Source of the DNA: Clostridia bacterium
Lineage (GTDB): Bacteria > Bacillota_A > Clostridia > Oscillospirales > CAG-272
Length of the DNA stretch: 6,881 nt
Assembly (NCBI GenBank): GCA_017500625.1
Contig: JAFVYX010000035.1
Coordinates: forward strand, 1-6,881
Direction: 5' to 3'
A program made the position numbers and the translations under genes. Numbering within the stretch: position 1 is the first letter of the stretch; every line of letters starts with the position of its first letter. Positions 1-5,450 of this stretch are shown here, in pieces. The notes under the pieces are model-generated. The model was not told where the DNA came from. It made no database searches and was given only the letters and a program-made list of their open reading frames with translations.

Positions 1-83
1 GCTGTTTTTTTGGTATAACCGGGGGTATCAACATTGGCGATATTGTTGCTTATTATCTCAAGTTGAGCCTGAGCAACCTTCAT
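1..83 (-). pseudogene. N-terminal fragment of a flagellar rod/hook-family protein (FlgK-like), cut by the window edge
   Basis: Reading leftward from an ATG at 81-83, this stretch translates to MKVAQAQLEII followed by SNNIANVDTPGYTKKT and runs off the window. 'SNNIANv-TPGY' is the signature of the flagellar basal-body rod N-terminal domain shared by FlgB/C/E/F/G and FlgK. The GYTKK ending and the preceding 'LTGMKVAQAQL' fit FlgK-type hook-associated proteins best. The same frame continues upstream as VSSSLTG to about base 104, which also resembles FlgK N-termini. No ribosome binding site or promoter precedes it; it is joined in another frame to the DUF4091 gene. GC is about 41% over 1-83, lower than the neighbouring gene. 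It is probably a fragment brought here by rearrangement or mis-assembly. The family call is firm; the subtype is not. Confidence 0.7.
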
Positions 84-1299
84 ACCGGTTAATGAACTTG
101 ACACCTGCGGGATAGCCACAGGTGTAAAAGGTCATTTTTTCGCCCATGGCCTGATAGGCGCGGTAGCTGTCGATGTGCTTCTCGTAGGAGGCCTGCTTGA
201 CACACCAGATGTCGGGACCACCCCCAACGTCCGTGGTTTCAATGGGGTCGTGGACGGGATACTCCGGCATAAAGCGCCGCCAGATGGCCGCCAGCACGCG
301 GTAAGGAATCTCGGTATTCACCTGCGGCTCATCGACCAGTGGCTGAACGTACTTTTTCTGCCAGCCGTTGCGCTCGATCATCTCGCGAAGACGCCGACAG
401 TAGATCGCGATCTGGCGGTAGGCCTCGGCGCTTGTTACGTCGGTCTCGGGATCCCAAAGAAGGCGCAGGGTGGTGTCGGTCCACCTCTCCCAATGGGCGA
501 TGTACGGGCCGTAGAGGGCAGTGAAGCCCATCTCGTCGGCGATCCTCAGCATCTTCTCGTATTCGGTGAAATCAAAGTCCGTGATCCTGCCGTCGCCGCC
601 GCGCAGAGGAACGCCCCCCACGGGATAATTGCGCGGCCCCATCATGGAGAAATGGTTGGATCGCATATCGAGAAGATGCGCGAGATACTCACGGAAAAGA
701 CGATAATAGTCCTCGCTGTACAGCTCGACCCCGTGACAGGTGGCGATGTGATGCGGATAGATCCAGTTGCAAACGATCAGCTCGCTGTCCGCAACGGGCG
801 GAATGACCGCCTTGTGAACGGTGAGTGAGACGTCGGCCGTGAAGGTCATCTCCCCCACACGGAAGCCGAGTGCGATCGCCTGCGCTCCCACGGGCGCATC
901 GGTTGCCACCGTCAGCCGTACGGCAAGTGCCAGGCGGCCGGAGGAGAGAGCGCCGTCAACGTCCTCGGTAATGTCAAACACGTCAAAGGGCGCCTTGGCG
1001 GTCACAAAGTCGCGCACCGATTCATAATCCTCGGTGCAGCCCATCTTGCCGCGCGGGGCGCTATTCTTTTTTACAGAAACCGGGCGAAGCTGATAAGGCC
1101 GCACAGAAACGCCGTTGCCACCCGTGACCGAGAGAGCAAAGGGGGAGCCGTCGGCTACCGTCTCATCGGTCAGAATATAAAAGAGCACGTTTCCGCCTCG
1201 CGCCGCGTGGAGGGTGGCTGTATGACACGGCACCCCAACGGTGTCGGTCGGGAAAATCCAGGTGTTTTCAGAAACCGTTCGTATAAAAATCGACTTCAT
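58..1299 (-). CDS. DUF4091 domain-containing protein (putative glycoside hydrolase), C-terminally truncated
   Basis: The open frame encodes 413 residues. Residues 1-165 are beta-rich, like the N-terminal sandwich of DUF4091 proteins. From about residue 173 (CNWIYPHHIA) a barrel-like region follows with 'FDFTEYEKMLRIADEMGF' (243-260), the family's acidic 'VDEP' motif (322-325; D323/E324 are candidate catalytic residues) and 'FYTCGYPAG-KFINR' (391-405), which opens the DUF4091 part. The family normally continues for roughly another 100 residues with tryptophan/tyrosine-rich segments; here the frame leaves homology at about residue 405 and ends in a foreign tail. ATG at 1297-1299 is chosen because GGAAAGGA sits 8 bases upstream; an in-frame TTG at 1317 precedes that site. 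No signal peptide is evident. It is second in an operon, 39 bases after the acyltransferase-domain gene. The role in glycan breakdown is inferred from the family; the substrate is unknown. Confidence 0.82.
   Translation of the reverse strand: MKSIFIRTVSENTWIFPTDTVGVPCHTATLHAARGGNVLFYILTDETVADGSPFALSVTGGNGVSVRPYQLRPVSVKKNSAPRGKMGCTEDYESVRDFVTAKAPFDVFDITEDVDGALSSGRLALAVRLTVATDAPVGAQAIALGFRVGEMTFTADVSLTVHKAVIPPVADSELIVCNWIYPHHIATCHGVELYSEDYYRLFREYLAHLLDMRSNHFSMMGPRNYPVGGVPLRGGDGRITDFDFTEYEKMLRIADEMGFTALYGPYIAHWERWTDTTLRLLWDPETDVTSAEAYRQIAIYCRRLREMIERNGWQKKYVQPLVDEPQVNTEIPYRVLAAIWRRFMPEYPVHDPIETTDVGGGPDIWCVKQASYEKHIDSYRAYQAMGEKMTFYTCGYPAGVKFINRYEGCSGST
78..100. other. Junction between DUF4091 gene and flagellar gene fragment
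   Basis: On the minus strand the DUF4091 frame is still family-like through 'FYTCGYPAGVKFINR' (down to base 85), then ends in EGCSGST and a stop at 58-60. The flagellar reading, in a different frame, is convincing from base 83 leftward and possibly from about 100. The breakpoint therefore lies within roughly 78-100, possibly in a few bases of shared sequence. No insertion sequence, inverted repeat or att-like core is visible here. Confidence 0.6.
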
Positions 1300-1338
1300 G
1301 TAAACATTCCTTTCCAAAAATCCGGGGTCTTTCGCCTG

Positions 1339-2259
1339 TTAATCCTCGCGCGTCAGTGTAAAGGGCGCTCCCGTATTGACAACGCTCTCACCGTCATGGA
1401 AGAAGGCGCCGCGCCCCGAAACAAAGTGACCGCCCGCCTGCAAACGGTCGGCAAGGAGGCGCTGCAGACGGTTTTCTCGCGGCAGGAGCGAGTAGTCGGT
1501 GTAGCGCTTGCCGAACACGCGCCAAACGTCATGTTCGTCCCCGTAGACGATGCTGTCAAACGTGGTGTAGGCAGAGGCAAATTGGGCGATGCCGCCATCG
1601 GGTATCTTCTCGCTGATCTCGGGATCCAGGAGCCAGGTATAGCAAATAAAGGGAATAACGTCATCGGAAAAACGGTGACGGAAATGACGGTAGGCGCGGC
1701 GGTAGGCATCCAGGCATTCCTCGCCCGTGATGCGCCCCGAGGAGGGGATATGTACCTTGATGACGGGATCGCCCTTGCGGATCGTATGCTCACCGATCGT
1801 CAGGGCGGGGTAATTGAAGCCGACCACGTGGAATTCGAGGCGCCCGAGCGCGAACAGCTCGCGGCGGAGGAAATTGAAGAACCAGTTGAGAGAGCAGGTG
1901 CCCGTGATCCCGTCCGCGGTCTCCAGCTCGCGCACCTTGTAAAGGAGGTCGCGCGCCGAGTCGAGAAAAATTTCTTCTCCGTAGGCGGTTACGTATTCCT
2001 CACGCTGGGCAAGAAAATTTGCCAGCACGTAAAGCGCGGCAGCCGTATGCTCGTGCACTCCCGCCGCCTCGCAGTAGGGACGCATACGGACAAGCACCTC
2101 GTCTCCCGTGATCGAACCGATCGGGAAAAAATCGCGGACCGCCTCCGAAAGCGCGATATCACCGCCCACGGTCCTCAATGCCTCATACGCCGTGCGCAGT
2201 CTTTCGGTCTGCTCGGCCGAAAAGCCAAGCTCCTTGGTAAAGAGAAAGAGATCGTTCAT
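1339..2259 (-). CDS. Acyltransferase-domain protein with GNAT-like C-terminal domain (NAT_N/GNAT_C type)
   Basis: This 306-residue protein resembles the two-domain 'acyltransferase domain-containing protein' family: a helical N-terminal half (about 1-120) and a GNAT-like C-terminal half. Recognisable stretches are 'GRLEFHVVGFNYP' (about 143-155), 'VIKVHIPSSGRIT' (170-182), 'FICYTWLLDPEI' (209-220) and 'ENRLQRLLADRLQAGGHF' (266-283) near the end. The substrate and reaction are not established, so acyl-CoA-dependent transfer is only implied by the fold. Start ATG (2257-2259) has a strong GGGAGGTG about 6 bases upstream and follows a promoter at 2289-2317. It is the first gene of a two-gene leftward operon with the DUF4091 putative hydrolase, so it may act on the same sugar or glycan; that is inference from context. 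No membrane segment or signal peptide is seen. Confidence 0.85.
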   Translation of the reverse strand: MNDLFLFTKELGFSAEQTERLRTAYEALRTVGGDIALSEAVRDFFPIGSITGDEVLVRMRPYCEAAGVHEHTAAALYVLANFLAQREEYVTAYGEEIFLDSARDLLYKVRELETADGITGTCSLNWFFNFLRRELFALGRLEFHVVGFNYPALTIGEHTIRKGDPVIKVHIPSSGRITGEECLDAYRRAYRHFRHRFSDDVIPFICYTWLLDPEISEKIPDGGIAQFASAYTTFDSIVYGDEHDVWRVFGKRYTDYSLLPRENRLQRLLADRLQAGGHFVSGRGAFFHDGESVVNTGAPFTLTRED

Positions 2260-2288
2260 AAAGCCACCTCCCGGGTTCTTTTATCCTT

Positions 2289-2317
2289 ATTTTACCCCCT
2301 TCCGTTGGGGAAGTCAA
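2289..2317 (-). promoter_or_regulatory. Promoter of the acyltransferase/DUF4091 operon
   Basis: On the minus strand, -35 TTGACT (2312-2317) and -10 TAAAAT (2289-2294) are separated by exactly 17 bases, close to the sigma-A consensus. Transcription would start near 2282, leaving a short leader of about 23 bases that carries the ribosome binding site. Confidence 0.75.
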
Positions 2318-2323
2318 GAGTTC

Positions 2324-2359
2324 GCGGCAAATTAGTGGAAAGCGAAAAAAATTTGTCGC
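2324..2359. promoter_or_regulatory. Imperfect inverted repeat between the divergent promoters (possible operator)
   Basis: GCGGCAAATT (2324-2333) and AATTTGTCGC (2350-2359) are inverted copies with 9 of 10 positions matching, separated by 16 bases. They lie just upstream of the leftward -35 box and upstream of the rightward promoter, where a regulator could act on both. No regulator gene is adjacent, so binding is speculative. Confidence 0.3.
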
Positions 2360-2387
2360 ATCACCGAAAAAAACGCAGGGCGCCCTC

Positions 2388-2416
2388 TTGCAAATGCGCG
2401 TGTGCTGTGATAAAAT
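2388..2416 (+). promoter_or_regulatory. Promoter of the PlsC-like/GMP synthase unit
   Basis: -35 TTGCAA (2388-2393), a 17-base spacer and -10 TAAAAT (2411-2416) with a TG two bases before the -10 box (extended -10). Start of transcription is expected near 2423. A perfect palindrome AGGGCGCCCT (2377-2386) ends one base before the -35 box. Confidence 0.75.
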
Positions 2417-2468
2417 ATATAAATCAACAGTGTAAGTCACGAAAGCCCTCTTCTAAAGGAGTGCCCGT

Positions 2469-3665
2469 ATGGAAGCACGCAAGAAAAAGGCAGGGCGCTT
2501 GGGACGTCCGCCTGCCTTCCTTTGGTATTTGGCCTATATCGTCCTTCGCCCCTATTACGCCCTGCGCTACGGGATGCGCATTGACCGCCGCGGCGTGGGC
2601 AAGATCCGCGGCCCCGCGCTGATCCTTGCCCCCCATACGGCGGAGGCCGACCCCTTTCTCATCGCCATGGCGCTCTATCCCCACCGACCGAACTTTGTGG
2701 TCAGCGCCCATTTCATGGCCAACCCCAAGCTCCGCCGCCTATTCAAGCTTCTCCGCGTGATCCCCAAGCGGATGTTCTCGGCGGATCCGTCAACGATCCT
2801 CAACATCGGCCGCGCGAAAAGGGAAGGGAACCTTGTGGTCCTCTTTCCCGAGGGGCGCCTCCCCTGCTCGGGCCATTCGGTGCCCGTCACCGCGGGGACG
2901 GAGGCCCTCATCCGTCGCCTCGGCATCGACGTGTACGTGGTGACCTGCCACGGTGCCTATCTCACCTTCCCCAAGTGGTCAAGTGCCAAGCGCCGCGGTA
3001 AGATCCGCGTGGAGGTGCGCCGTCTCTTTGAGGGCGCATCGCTCCCCTCGCTTGACGAGAGAGAGATCAAGGAGCGTCTTGCGGCCGCCATTTCCCATAA
3101 CGATGAGGCCGCTATGACGGGAATCGCCTACCGCACCAAAACCCCCGCGCTCGGCGTTGACGGCATCCTATTCCGCTGCCCCGAGTGTGGCGGTGAGCTG
3201 ACCCTCACCACCACGGCAGACGGCATTCATTGCACCTGCGGCGCCTCGGTACGCCTCCGCTCCGATTACTGCCTCCTTGGCTCGCGCTTTTCGACGCTCG
3301 GTGAGTGGTTCCTCTGGCAAAAGGAGGTGCTGGACACCTCGCATCCGCTCTCGGCCGACGTCATCGTTGGCACGCCCGATGAGGCGGGCTATATGAACGA
3401 GCAGGCAGGGGAGGGGCACGTCACCTTCACGCGGGAGGCCATCACCTTTTCGGGCACCGTCAACGGTGAACCCTGCGCCTTCACTCTGCCGACCGACAAG
3501 GTCGGCGGGATCCCCATCACCGTGGCCCGTCATTTTGACGTTTACCACAACAACCGCCTCTATTACTTTTACCCACAGCCCGATGAGCGTCTCGCGGTCA
3601 AGTGGGTGATCTACTTCGATAAGCTTTTAGAGGAAAGAAACGCTCTTTCTCTGCAAAACTCTTAA
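2469..3665 (+). CDS. 1-acyl-sn-glycerol-3-phosphate acyltransferase family protein (PlsC-like) with C-terminal zinc ribbon
   Basis: The 398-residue protein has the PlsC/LPLAT motifs: H-x4-D as HTAEAD (H56, D61), and FPEGR (126-130) in the expected glycerophosphate-binding position. This family transfers an acyl chain to a lysophospholipid at the membrane; most members are 200-260 residues long. Here a further region follows: a four-cysteine zinc-ribbon candidate (CPEC at 237-240, CTC at 255-257), then about 140 residues ending in the aromatic patch 'YHNNRLYYFYPQ' (359-370) with no function I recognise. Residues 14-32 are hydrophobic and may associate with the membrane. The start is supported by AAGGAG (2456-2461) 7 bases before ATG. 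It is the first gene after its promoter and lies 37 bases before GMP synthase. Lysophosphatidate acylation is the family expectation; the exact acceptor is not shown. Confidence 0.85.
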   Translation: MEARKKKAGRLGRPPAFLWYLAYIVLRPYYALRYGMRIDRRGVGKIRGPALILAPHTAEADPFLIAMALYPHRPNFVVSAHFMANPKLRRLFKLLRVIPKRMFSADPSTILNIGRAKREGNLVVLFPEGRLPCSGHSVPVTAGTEALIRRLGIDVYVVTCHGAYLTFPKWSSAKRRGKIRVEVRRLFEGASLPSLDEREIKERLAAAISHNDEAAMTGIAYRTKTPALGVDGILFRCPECGGELTLTTTADGIHCTCGASVRLRSDYCLLGSRFSTLGEWFLWQKEVLDTSHPLSADVIVGTPDEAGYMNEQAGEGHVTFTREAITFSGTVNGEPCAFTLPTDKVGGIPITVARHFDVYHNNRLYYFYPQPDERLAVKWVIYFDKLLEERNALSLQNS

Positions 3666-3702
3666 TTTTGTAAACAAAACTCTACATACAAGGAGAAAAA
3701 AG

Positions 3703-4689
3703 ATGGATCTGAACAGCAACAAGCGCCCCGACAGCATGGAGCGCATCACCACCCCCGCCCTGGCCCGTGCATTCATTGATGAGCAGGTGGCGGCCCTCCG
3801 CGCCGAGATCGGCGATCGCAAGGTCCTTTTGGCTCTTTCGGGCGGTGTGGATTCCTCGGTCGTTGCCGCGCTTCTTATCAAGGCGGTCGGCAAGCAGCTC
3901 ATCTCGGTGCACGTCAACCACGGTCTGATGCGCAAGGGGGAGAGCGAGGCCGTCATTGAGGTCTTCCGTAACCAGCTGGATGCCAACCTCGTGTACGTGG
4001 ACGCCACCGATCGCTTCCTTGACCTTCTCGCCGGCGTTGCCGAGCCCGAGCGCAAGCGTAAGATCATCGGCGGTGAGTTCATCAAGGTCTTTGATGAGGA
4101 GGCAAGCAAGCTCAGCGGCATCGACTTCCTCGCTCAGGGCACGATCTATCCCGACATTCTTGAGAGTGACGGCGTCAAGGCCCACCATAACGTCGGTGGT
4201 CTGCCCGAGGATATGCAGTTCTCGCTTATCGAGCCCATCAAGCTCCTTTATAAGGATGAGGTCCGTGTCGTCGGTGAGGCGCTGGGGCTCCCCCACGCCA
4301 TGGTGTACCGTCAGCCGTTCCCCGGCCCCGGCCTCGGTGTCCGTTGCCTCGGCGCCATCACGCGTGACCGCCTTCACGCCCTCCGTGAGGCCGATGCTAT
4401 CCTCCGTGAGGAGTTTGATAACGCCGGTCTTGCGGGCAAGGTCTGGCAGTACTTCATCGCCGTGCCCGACGTCAAGAGCGTCGGTGTCAAGGAAGGTAAG
4501 CGCTACGAGGGCTGGCCCGCCATCATCCGCGCCGTCAATACCACGGATGCCATGAGCGCCACCATTGAGGAGATCCCCTACGCGCTCCTTCATAAGATCA
4601 CCGACCGCATCACCCACGAGGTCGAGGGCATCAACCGCGTCCTCTACGACCTCACTCCGAAGCCCATCGGCACGATCGAGTGGGAATGA
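3703..4689 (+). CDS. guaA: GMP synthase ATP-pyrophosphatase subunit, lacking the glutamine amidotransferase domain
   Basis: This converts XMP to GMP with ATP and an ammonia source in guanine nucleotide synthesis. Visible motifs are the PP-loop SGGVDSS (46-52), VNHGLMRKGE (71-80), QGTIYPD (145-151), HHNVGGLPEDMQF (161-173), QPFPGPGLGVR (204-214) and the dimerization-domain end ending in TIEWE (324-328). At 328 residues it matches only the C-terminal two thirds of the usual fused bacterial enzyme (about 510-525 residues). The first 24 residues show no amidotransferase sequence, and no such domain is encoded upstream in the window. Archaea typically have separate subunits of this kind. The loop between YPD and HHN is a few residues shorter than in commonly seen GuaA. 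Start ATG has AAGGAG (3690-3695) 7 bases upstream. It is followed by a strong terminator and probably co-transcribed with the PlsC-like gene. The catalytic identity is firm; the ammonia source is unknown. Confidence 0.95.
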   Translation: MDLNSNKRPDSMERITTPALARAFIDEQVAALRAEIGDRKVLLALSGGVDSSVVAALLIKAVGKQLISVHVNHGLMRKGESEAVIEVFRNQLDANLVYVDATDRFLDLLAGVAEPERKRKIIGGEFIKVFDEEASKLSGIDFLAQGTIYPDILESDGVKAHHNVGGLPEDMQFSLIEPIKLLYKDEVRVVGEALGLPHAMVYRQPFPGPGLGVRCLGAITRDRLHALREADAILREEFDNAGLAGKVWQYFIAVPDVKSVGVKEGKRYEGWPAIIRAVNTTDAMSATIEEIPYALLHKITDRITHEVEGINRVLYDLTPKPIGTIEWE

Positions 4690-4714
4690 GCGTTGCACAG
4701 CAAAACTCAACCAG

Positions 4715-4731
4715 GATCGCCTGTGGCGATC
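4715..4731 (+). other. Perfect short hairpin after the GMP synthase gene
   Basis: GATCGCC at 4715-4721 and GGCGATC at 4725-4731 form a 7-bp stem with a 3-base loop, 25 bases after the guaA stop codon. No U tract follows, so it is not a terminator alone; it could protect the mRNA 3' end or be incidental. Confidence 0.35.
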
Positions 4732-4746
4732 GGTCAGCATTGATAC

Positions 4747-4778
4747 AAAAAAGGTGTCGTCCCGGCGACGCCTTTTTT
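4747..4778 (+). terminator. Rho-independent terminator of the PlsC-like/guaA unit
   Basis: AAAAAAGGTGTCG (4747-4759), loop TCCCGG, then CGACGCC plus six T (4766-4778). The stem has 7 GC-rich pairs including one G-T wobble, extended by six A-T pairs. The A tract on the left means it could also work on the minus strand, although no gene points leftward into it. Confidence 0.88.
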
Positions 4779-4823
4779 GCGTTTTTATTCTTTTTTAAAA
4801 ATTATAGAAAAGTTTTGAATATT

Positions 4824-4848
4824 TGAGACGGAGACCTAAAAAAACGTA
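4824..4848 (+). promoter_or_regulatory. Candidate ECF-type promoter of the sigma factor operon
   Basis: TGAGAC (4824-4829) and CGTA (4845-4848) are spaced by 15 bases with an A-rich spacer. This resembles ECF promoters of the TGAAAC-16-CGTA type known for Bacillus SigW/X/M, with one mismatch and one base shorter spacing. It would fit autoregulation by the downstream sigma factor. No good sigma-A promoter is visible; the best alternative, TTGAAT (4815-4820) with TAAAAA (4837-4842), is poor. Confidence 0.35.
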
Positions 4849-4857
4849 CTTATGTGG

Positions 4858-4871
4858 TGAAAGCGCTTTCA
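4858..4871. promoter_or_regulatory. Perfect cre-like palindrome (CcpA/LacI-family operator)
   Basis: TGAAAGCGCTTTCA is a perfect 14-bp palindrome and agrees with the catabolite responsive element consensus (TG-A--CG---CA type) bound by CcpA in Bacillota. It lies about ten bases after the CGTA of the candidate promoter, roughly at the transcription start, and 9 bases before the ribosome binding site. Binding there would be expected to repress by blocking initiation or elongation. A related LacI-family regulator could bind the same sequence. Confidence 0.6.
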
Positions 4872-4895
4872 AGAATTATAAGGAGGAGACAGGCG

Positions 4896-5450
4896 GTGAA
4901 TGACCAGGGCATCATAGAGCTGTATTTTGCCAGAGACGAGCTTGCCATCAGGGAGACCGAGGCCAAGTACGGGCGGCTTTGTCATAGCATTGCCTACAAC
5001 ATTTTACACAATAGCGAGGATTCTTCCGAGTGCGTGAACGATACGTACATTGGACTTTGGAACGCGATTCCGCCCACAAGACCGAGCAATTTTAAGGCGT
5101 TCGTATGTAAGATCGCGAGAAATCTATCGCTGAAGCGCTTGGAAGCGGGAATGCGGCAAAAGCGCTCATGGGGAACTCCGCTTTCCTTTGATGAGCTCGA
5201 GGAGATCCTGCCGGACGAGATCGTTACGGATCAGGTAGGGGACGAGGACATTGGTAAGCTTATCAGCGACTTTCTGCGGCGAGAAAAAGAGGATAGCCGA
5301 AATGTGTTTGTCCGCAGATATTATTTTTTTGATTCCGTCAGAGATATAGCGTTACGCTATCTGTTTACGGAAAGCAAGGTCAAGAATATGCTGTATCACA
5401 CTCGCGCAAGACTCAAGAAATATTTGATCAAGGAGGGAATTGAGCTTTGA
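4896..5450 (+). CDS. RNA polymerase sigma factor, sigma-70 family, ECF type
   Basis: The 184-residue protein has the two-domain ECF layout. Sigma region 2 spans about residues 22-84, with YGRLCHSIAYNIL, the acidic ECVNDTYIGLWNAIPP segment (45-60; -10 recognition helix area) and FKAFVCKIARNLSLKR (66-81). A linker of about 50 acidic residues follows, then region 4 (about 134-178) with RNVFVRRYYFFDSVRDIA and a recognition helix TESKVKNMLYHTRARLKKYL. The chosen start is GTG at 4896, preceded by AAGGAGG (4880-4886) with 9-base spacing. An in-frame GTG at 4854 would lie before this site and read through the cre palindrome, so it is rejected. The stop overlaps the start of the next gene (TTGA), implying translational coupling to its probable regulator. 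Target genes cannot be read from the window except the candidate promoter upstream. Confidence 0.9.
   Translation: MNDQGIIELYFARDELAIRETEAKYGRLCHSIAYNILHNSEDSSECVNDTYIGLWNAIPPTRPSNFKAFVCKIARNLSLKRLEAGMRQKRSWGTPLSFDELEEILPDEIVTDQVGDEDIGKLISDFLRREKEDSRNVFVRRYYFFDSVRDIALRYLFTESKVKNMLYHTRARLKKYLIKEGIEL

Noticed and set aside
175..828. Plus-strand open frame opposite the DUF4091 gene
   Set aside because: The opposite strand carries the family signature (VDEP, FYTCGYPAG); this frame shows only compositional bias.
1300..1317. TTG start 18 bases upstream for the DUF4091 gene
   Set aside because: The extra codons are themselves the ribosome binding site GGAAAGGA for ATG 1297-1299.
1207..2622. Long plus-strand open frame (471 codons) antisense to the two leftward genes
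   Set aside because: It lies opposite two genes with recognisable families, good ribosome binding sites and a promoter; its own translation is low-complexity in Arg/Ala/Lys with no known motif.
3629..3652. Hairpin AGAGGAAAGA/TCTTTCTCT at the end of the PlsC-like gene as a terminator
   Set aside because: It is AT-rich with a bulge, lies inside coding sequence and is not followed by a U tract, so co-transcription with guaA remains more likely.
3666..3702. Purine riboswitch or separate promoter before guaA
   Set aside because: The gap after the upstream gene is only 37 bases, too short for a purine aptamer, and no paired -35/-10 boxes are evident.
3682..4740. Minus-strand open frame (352 codons) opposite GMP synthase
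   Set aside because: It is a shadow of a GC-rich, highly conserved gene; it has no ribosome binding site or motif and would read through the terminator region side of guaA.
4854..4895. Earlier GTG start for the sigma factor
   Set aside because: There is no ribosome binding site before it, it would translate the cre palindrome, and the strong AAGGAGG at 4880-4886 points to GTG 4896.
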